From NCBI RefSeq assembly GCF_014647795.1, contig NZ_BMPW01000008.1, forward strand, positions 248,001 through 312,000: 64,000 bases of DNA, read 5' to 3'. Shown here one piece after another: positions 60,112 to 64,000 of the stretch; within the stretch, counting starts at the first letter, position 1; each line of letters opens with the position of its first letter. The notes beneath the pieces were generated by a model. The model saw only the letters and a list, made by a program, of their open reading frames with translations. It had not been told where the DNA came from and did no database searches. The stretch comes from Actinoplanes campanulatus (GTDB taxonomy: Bacteria; Actinomycetota; Actinomycetes; Mycobacteriales; Micromonosporaceae). Position numbers and translations under genes: made by a program.

Positions 60112-61506
60112 TCACCCGGCCTGTCCGTTCCCGCCCATTCCATCCGACAGGAACGTGGCCGGGGAGCGGCCGTAGCGGGGTGGCAGGTGGGGCCAGCGCA
60201 GGGGGTGGCCGTCCAGGAGGCCCGGCGGGCCGATGCCGGTCCAGCCGTCGCCCAGCGGGACACGATGATCGTCGATGTTCGAGTGCGCGTCGTCCGTACC
60301 GGGGAGAGGGGTTCCACGGGGTTGATCCAGCAGCCAGGTCGCGGTGCGGGTGAGAGAGACGCGGACGTGGGTGGCGGGTCCGCCGCGGGCCCGGCGGGCC
60401 AGGGCGGTGAGGATGCCGGCGGCGAGCAGGTAGCCGGTGGCGTGGTCGAGCAGCTGGCACGGGAGCGTGCCGGGACGGATGCCGTCGGGGCTGACCGCCC
60501 AGCCGATGCCGGTGGCGATCTGGACCAGGCTGTCGAAGCCGCGGCGGTCGGCCCATGGGCCGGTGGTTCCCCAGGCGGAGAGGGTGGCGACGATGGTGCC
60601 GGGATGGCGTTCGGCGATCCGGTCCGGGGCCAGGCCGAAGCGGCGCAGCGCGCCCGGGCGGTAGCCGGTGACCACCACGTCGGCGTCGCCGATCAGGCGA
60701 TCCAGGGTGCGCAGGCCCCCGGCGGTGGTGGCGTCGATCTCGGTGCTGGCCTTGCCGATGACGCCGTCGAGGGCGTGCAGCGGGAGTTCCGGACGGTTCG
60801 GGTCGTCCACCCGCAGGACGTGGGCGCCGAGCGCGGCGAGCATCCGGGTGCCGGCCGGTCCGGCGATCACCCTGGTCAGATCCAGGATCCGTAGGCCGGA
60901 GGCGGGCAGTGGGCCCGTCGATGCGGGCAGGGCGGGCGCGTGCGTGGTGGGCGTGAGGTTGACCAGTGGTGCGTCCGGCGGGCATGTGGCACGCCACTGC
61001 TCCGGGGTGCGGGCGGCGACCGCGAGGCCGCCGGCGGCGTAGACACGGCGTTCGACCTCGGCGGCCGGGAGCGCGGCGATCGCCGGGCCGGGATCGTCGG
61101 TGACGCCGAGTGCGGTCAGCAGCGCGGAACGGTGCCACGGGTAGTTGGCGTGGGTGCGCACCCAGCCGTCCGCGGCCGGCCACAGGCGGGACATGGGTGC
61201 GAAGCCGTCGATGCCGTTGCCGGCCGGGTCGCGCAGGTGGATCTCGCTGCGCATGGCGGCCGCCACGTGGGCGGTGTCCAGGGCGATGCCGGGGCGGTGG
61301 CCGGTGCGGGCGTGCGCGAGGTCGGCGGCGGCGACGAGGCAGGCGGCCACCGAGGCGACCGCGCAGTCGCCGACCGCGAGCGGCGACGCGAACACCGGCC
61401 CGCCGGTCAAGCGCAGCGACGCAAGCGCGGGGCCGCCGAGGGCCGCCGGTGTGCCGAAAGGCGCGGGAAGGTCGAGGGCGGCGAGCACTCCGGGCAGCAG
61501 GTTCAC
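60112..61506 (-). CDS. CaiB/BaiF-family (class III) CoA transferase
   Basis: 464 residues from a GTG at 61506; weak ribosome-binding site, and the upstream extension is proline/arginine shadow. LRILDLTRVIAGPAGTRMLA and ALGAHVLRVDDPNRPE are the N-terminal family motif, but they sit after a 200-residue front half resembling the C-terminal part of another CoA-transferase unit (ALDTAHVAAAMRSE), so the order looks circularly rearranged or duplicated. Acyl-CoA substrate unknown. Confidence 0.82.
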   Translation of the reverse strand: MNLLPGVLAALDLPAPFGTPAALGGPALASLRLTGGPVFASPLAVGDCAVASVAACLVAAADLAHARTGHRPGIALDTAHVAAAMRSEIHLRDPAGNGIDGFAPMSRLWPAADGWVRTHANYPWHRSALLTALGVTDDPGPAIAALPAAEVERRVYAAGGLAVAARTPEQWRATCPPDAPLVNLTPTTHAPALPASTGPLPASGLRILDLTRVIAGPAGTRMLAALGAHVLRVDDPNRPELPLHALDGVIGKASTEIDATTAGGLRTLDRLIGDADVVVTGYRPGALRRFGLAPDRIAERHPGTIVATLSAWGTTGPWADRRGFDSLVQIATGIGWAVSPDGIRPGTLPCQLLDHATGYLLAAGILTALARRARGGPATHVRVSLTRTATWLLDQPRGTPLPGTDDAHSNIDDHRVPLGDGWTGIGPPGLLDGHPLRWPHLPPRYGRSPATFLSDGMGGNGQAG

Positions 61507-61576
61507 CCGGACATCATGCCGGGACGTCGGTGGCGTGCCGGGTTCGGCGGCCGGCCGCGTGTTGCGGCCCGCCGGG

Positions 61577-62107
61577 TCAGCAGTAGCCGGATGGGCACTC
61601 GCCGCTGGCGAGCAGCTCGTACTGCCGGCATTTGGGGCAGCGGGGCGGCTCCGGGCGGGGCGCCGGCTTCGCGGCGGCCTTCGGCTTCGCGGGGGCCCGG
61701 GTGCCGGTGGAGGTGGCGCGGGCACGCGGGGCAGCGGCGGCGGCCTTCACCGGCTTCCCGGCGGCGCGCTGCTCGACGGCCTCGACCGCGGCGGCGAGCA
61801 GGGCGTCGTAGTTGGCGTCGATCAGATACGCCTCGACGGAGACCTGGGTGACCGGCTCGTCGTCGCGCACATAGGCGCCCTCGATGGAGAGCGCCACCTC
61901 GTTGGCCCGGTCCTGGTCGAGGGCCAGGTCGATGCCGCCGGGGTGGATGTGCACCGCGATGACGTTCGAGTCCTTCGGGCGCACCTGGAGCGAGCGGCCC
62001 GATGGGCGGACGTCGACGCTCGTGCGGCCGCGAAGCTCCAGCAGCAACCGTGCCACCGACGGAGCCGCACCCATGTCATCAGTGGGCTCAATCCCGAACG
62101 TGTCCAT
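61577..62107 (-). CDS. Unknown protein with C-terminal zinc ribbon
   Basis: 176 residues from the ATG at 62107 (GGAGGG four bases upstream). N-terminal beta-rich domain (RTSVDVRPSGRSLQVRPKDS, VIAVHIHPGGIDLALD), an alanine/lysine/proline-rich linker, and CPKCRQYELLASGECPSGYC at the C-terminus, a four-Cys zinc-ribbon-like end. May bind nucleic acid or protein. Divergent from panE with an operator-like palindrome between. Confidence 0.65.
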   Translation of the reverse strand: MDTFGIEPTDDMGAAPSVARLLLELRGRTSVDVRPSGRSLQVRPKDSNVIAVHIHPGGIDLALDQDRANEVALSIEGAYVRDDEPVTQVSVEAYLIDANYDALLAAAVEAVEQRAAGKPVKAAAAAPRARATSTGTRAPAKPKAAAKPAPRPEPPRCPKCRQYELLASGECPSGYC

Positions 62108-62259
62108 CTGCCCTCCGCTCAACTTCGCCAGGCTACCGCGCGCGGGTTGCGGGGGTGATTCCGGATGTTGATTCGTGTGCCGTAGGACACGAGGGGTGTG
62201 ACGGACGACCGTTTCCGGTCAGACGTAACGGAGCCGAAAAACTTCTCCCGCAAGATGGG

Positions 62260-62281
62260 AACTGAGAAAACATTCTCAGTT
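62260..62281. promoter_or_regulatory. 22-bp palindrome AACTGAGAA-N4-TTCTCAGTT
   Basis: Perfect 9-bp arms with AACA spacer, 17 bases before the PanE start in a locally AT-rich promoter region. Size and symmetry fit a TetR- or MarR-type operator controlling panE and perhaps the divergent gene. Confidence 0.6.
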
Positions 62282-62298
62282 ATTCGGGAGGCTGGTTC

Positions 62299-63267
62299 AT
62301 GTCCACGAGGACTCGGGTCGCGGTCATCGGCGCCGGCGCGGTCGGCACGGTGGTCGCCGCCGCGGCGATCGACGCCGGGCACGACGTCGTCGTCTGCGCC
62401 CGGCGTCGCCCGGAGCGGCTGATCGTCGAGCGCGCCGACAGCGTTCGTGAGCTGGACGTCCCGGTGCTGGTCGACCCGAGCGAGGCGACCGAGGTGGACT
62501 GGGTGCTGCTGGCCACCAAGGCGCAGGACGCGACAGGCGCGGCCGCCTGGTTCGGGCCACTGGTGGGGCCGCACACGACCGTGGTGGTGCTCCAGAACGG
62601 CGTCGACCACGCCGAGCGGATCGAACCGCTGGTGCCGCGCGGCACACGGGTGCTGCCGGCGCTGGTCTACGTGGCGGCGGAGTCACTCGGCCCGGGTCAC
62701 GTGCTGCACCGGATGGGCGCCCGGATCACCGTGCCGGGCGCGCCCGGCACGGCCGCGAGCACGGCGCGGGCGACCTTCAGCGAGGGCCCGGCCGTGACGG
62801 CCACGGAGCTGTCGCGGACCGATCCGGCGGACCGGTTCACGGCGCTGCTGGACGGGTCGTGGCTGCACGTCGAGCGGGTCGCCGACTTCTCCACGGCGGC
62901 GTGGCGCAAGCTGCTGACCAACGTCGGGGCGAACCCTGTGACCTCACTGACCATGAAGCGGATGTCGGTCATCCAGCACGAGCCGGCGGTCCGGGAACTG
63001 ACCCGGGCGCTGCTCGACGAGGCGATCGCGGTGGGCCGAGCGGCCGGGGCCCGGCTCTCCGACGCCGACATCGAGCACACGATGGAGATCTACGACGGGT
63101 TCGCCGAGGACGACGGCACGTCGATGCTGTACGACCGGCTGGCCGGCCGGGCCACCGAGCACGAGCTGATCACCGGCGCGGTGGTGCGGCTCGGCGAGCA
63201 GCACGGGGTGCCGGTGCCGCTGAACCGGGCGATCCTGGCGTTGATGCACGGGGTGAACCACAAGTAG
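62299..63267 (+). CDS. panE: 2-dehydropantoate 2-reductase family protein
   Basis: 322 residues, ATG at 62299 with GGGAGG upstream. Rossmann motif VAVIGAGAVGTVVA, then LLATKAQDATGAA and QNGVDHAERI; C-terminal ApbA-type domain with the catalytic-Lys/Asn region AAWRKLLTNVGANPVTSLT. Reduces ketopantoate to pantoate with NADPH in CoA synthesis; some family members act on other substrates, and the gene is not next to other pan genes. Confidence 0.85.
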   Translation: MSTRTRVAVIGAGAVGTVVAAAAIDAGHDVVVCARRRPERLIVERADSVRELDVPVLVDPSEATEVDWVLLATKAQDATGAAAWFGPLVGPHTTVVVLQNGVDHAERIEPLVPRGTRVLPALVYVAAESLGPGHVLHRMGARITVPGAPGTAASTARATFSEGPAVTATELSRTDPADRFTALLDGSWLHVERVADFSTAAWRKLLTNVGANPVTSLTMKRMSVIQHEPAVRELTRALLDEAIAVGRAAGARLSDADIEHTMEIYDGFAEDDGTSMLYDRLAGRATEHELITGAVVRLGEQHGVPVPLNRAILALMHGVNHK

Positions 63268-63268
63268 G

Positions 63269-64000
63269 TCAGGACAGGCGGACCGACAGGCGGGCCTCGA
63301 TCGGGGCGACGGTGACCTGGGTGACCACCCCGGTACGCGTGTCCCAGGTGATCAGGCCCTCCCGGTCGGTCTTCACCAGCAGGACGTGGTCGCCGACCCA
63401 TGCGAGCGCCGTGCAGCAGCTCTTCATGCGCTCGTAGCCGAGGTCGAGGATCCGCTCCACGGCGCCGGTGCGCGCGTTGACGACCGTCAGCATCTCGCCC
63501 CGGCCGCCCCAGGCGGCGGCCGCCACCCGGCCGGCGCCGTCGGGCACCGCGGGGCCGTACCACCGGCTGATCCGGTAGGCGCTGGGCAGACCGCTCTCGT
63601 CGAGGGGTGACTCCCACGCGGGCCTCGGGTCGCCGAGCACCCAGCCGCGTGCCATCCGCCGGTCCTCGACCACGACCAGTTCGGTGAGTGCACCGGCGCT
63701 GACCTGCCGGGCGCCGGCGCTGCTCCAGGCAGAGATCCCGGCCGGTTCGGGGGTGACCGTGCCGGTCCGCCAGTCGACCCGGACCACGCCGGGGCCGTCC
63801 GCGCCGACCAGGACGGTCTCGTCACCCCACCACATGACCTGCTCGTTCCAGCCGGGCACCGGGATGCGGTGGGCCTCGGCGGTGGTCAGGTCGATGACCA
63901 CCAGGGCCTGCGGCTGCGGGACGGCGACCCGGCGGCCGTCCGGGGAGAGCGCGGTGGAGCGCAGCGCGTACGCCTGATTGCCGCTCTCGTCCCGGGTGGG
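63269..64000 (-). CDS. Partial beta-propeller-like protein, 5' end outside window
   Basis: The frame is open to the right edge (about 243 codons seen). Repeated strands with WxxDxxT turns (VVRVDWRTGTVTPE, TVVNARTGAVERIL, LITWDTRTGVVTQV) suggest WD40/quinoprotein-like blades; STALSPDGRRVAVPQP is typical of TolB-like propellers. N-terminus and any signal peptide are not visible. Stops one base after the convergent panE stop. Confidence 0.7.
   Translation of the reverse strand, partial: PTRDESGNQAYALRSTALSPDGRRVAVPQPQALVVIDLTTAEAHRIPVPGWNEQVMWWGDETVLVGADGPGVVRVDWRTGTVTPEPAGISAWSSAGARQVSAGALTELVVVEDRRMARGWVLGDPRPAWESPLDESGLPSAYRISRWYGPAVPDGAGRVAAAAWGGRGEMLTVVNARTGAVERILDLGYERMKSCCTALAWVGDHVLLVKTDREGLITWDTRTGVVTQVTVAPIEARLSVRLS

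Overview
The window is very GC-rich with strong G/C bias at third codon positions, frequent GTG starts and many ATGA/GTGA gene overlaps. Gene content (Rpf-LysM protein behind a c-di-AMP riboswitch, CebR-type operator, DUF2252, STM401x cluster, NACHT protein) points to a filamentous actinomycete. Micromonosporaceae, for example Actinoplanes, is my best guess from gene style; no rRNA or other species marker is present.

Layout. 1-19 kb is a stress/physiology block. Minus-strand genes run DUF1269, SulP transporter, GH63, GH13, MalT/LuxR regulator. Plus-strand genes run small protein, DUF7144, AI-2E exporter family, DUF1269, DUF2252. Then come a large membrane protein, DUF6325 and SHOCT proteins, and a minus operon of DUF6069, P-type ATPase, two 26-codon mini-ORFs, an unknown protein and an RDD protein. 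A 17-bp palindrome (TCATCC-N5-GGATGA type) precedes four transcription units only in this block. 19-35 kb is accessory: an orphan Tat-lipoprotein PotD homologue, a DUF6817-like protein, an ECF sigma factor lacking region 4 with its membrane partner, AhpD-like protein, an ArsR-ArsC fusion with a VOC protein, penicillin acylase, VOC/WYL pair, a NACHT-repeat NTPase and an SDR. 35-38 kb holds a secreted GH5 cellulase behind a perfect CebR box and decayed OYE and MerR genes.

39.8-48.8 kb is the most interesting part. A plus-strand operon encodes an unknown 237-aa protein, a membrane-anchored CPLC thioredoxin-like protein, a Tat-exported six-cysteine protein resembling methylamine dehydrogenase light chain, and a multi-spanning membrane protein whose frame is interrupted by one UGA at codon 59. 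Coding character continues directly after the UGA, and a hairpin with a GGUCG loop follows at bSECIS distance. Convergent to it lies a minus-strand run: tRNA-Sec(UCA), selD, selA, selB, rhodanese, MauE-like protein. I propose a selenocysteine-dependent periplasmic/membrane redox module in which Sec machinery and client are encoded together.

48.9-53.9 kb is an STM4015-4014-4013-4012-4011 cluster (repeat protein, ATP-grasp, phosphatase/sulfatase fold, two radical SAM enzymes). 54-64 kb is mixed: an IS110 remnant, DUF6745 pair, Rpf-LysM with riboswitch, GNAT, zinc peptidase with TetR, CoA transferase, zinc-ribbon protein, PanE and a partial beta-propeller-like gene at the right edge. A non-coding dispersed repeat occurs at 20.3, 21.5, 33.9 and 54.0 kb, each time just 3' of a stop codon and in the orientation of that gene. 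No CRISPR array, rRNA operon or intact insertion sequence was seen.
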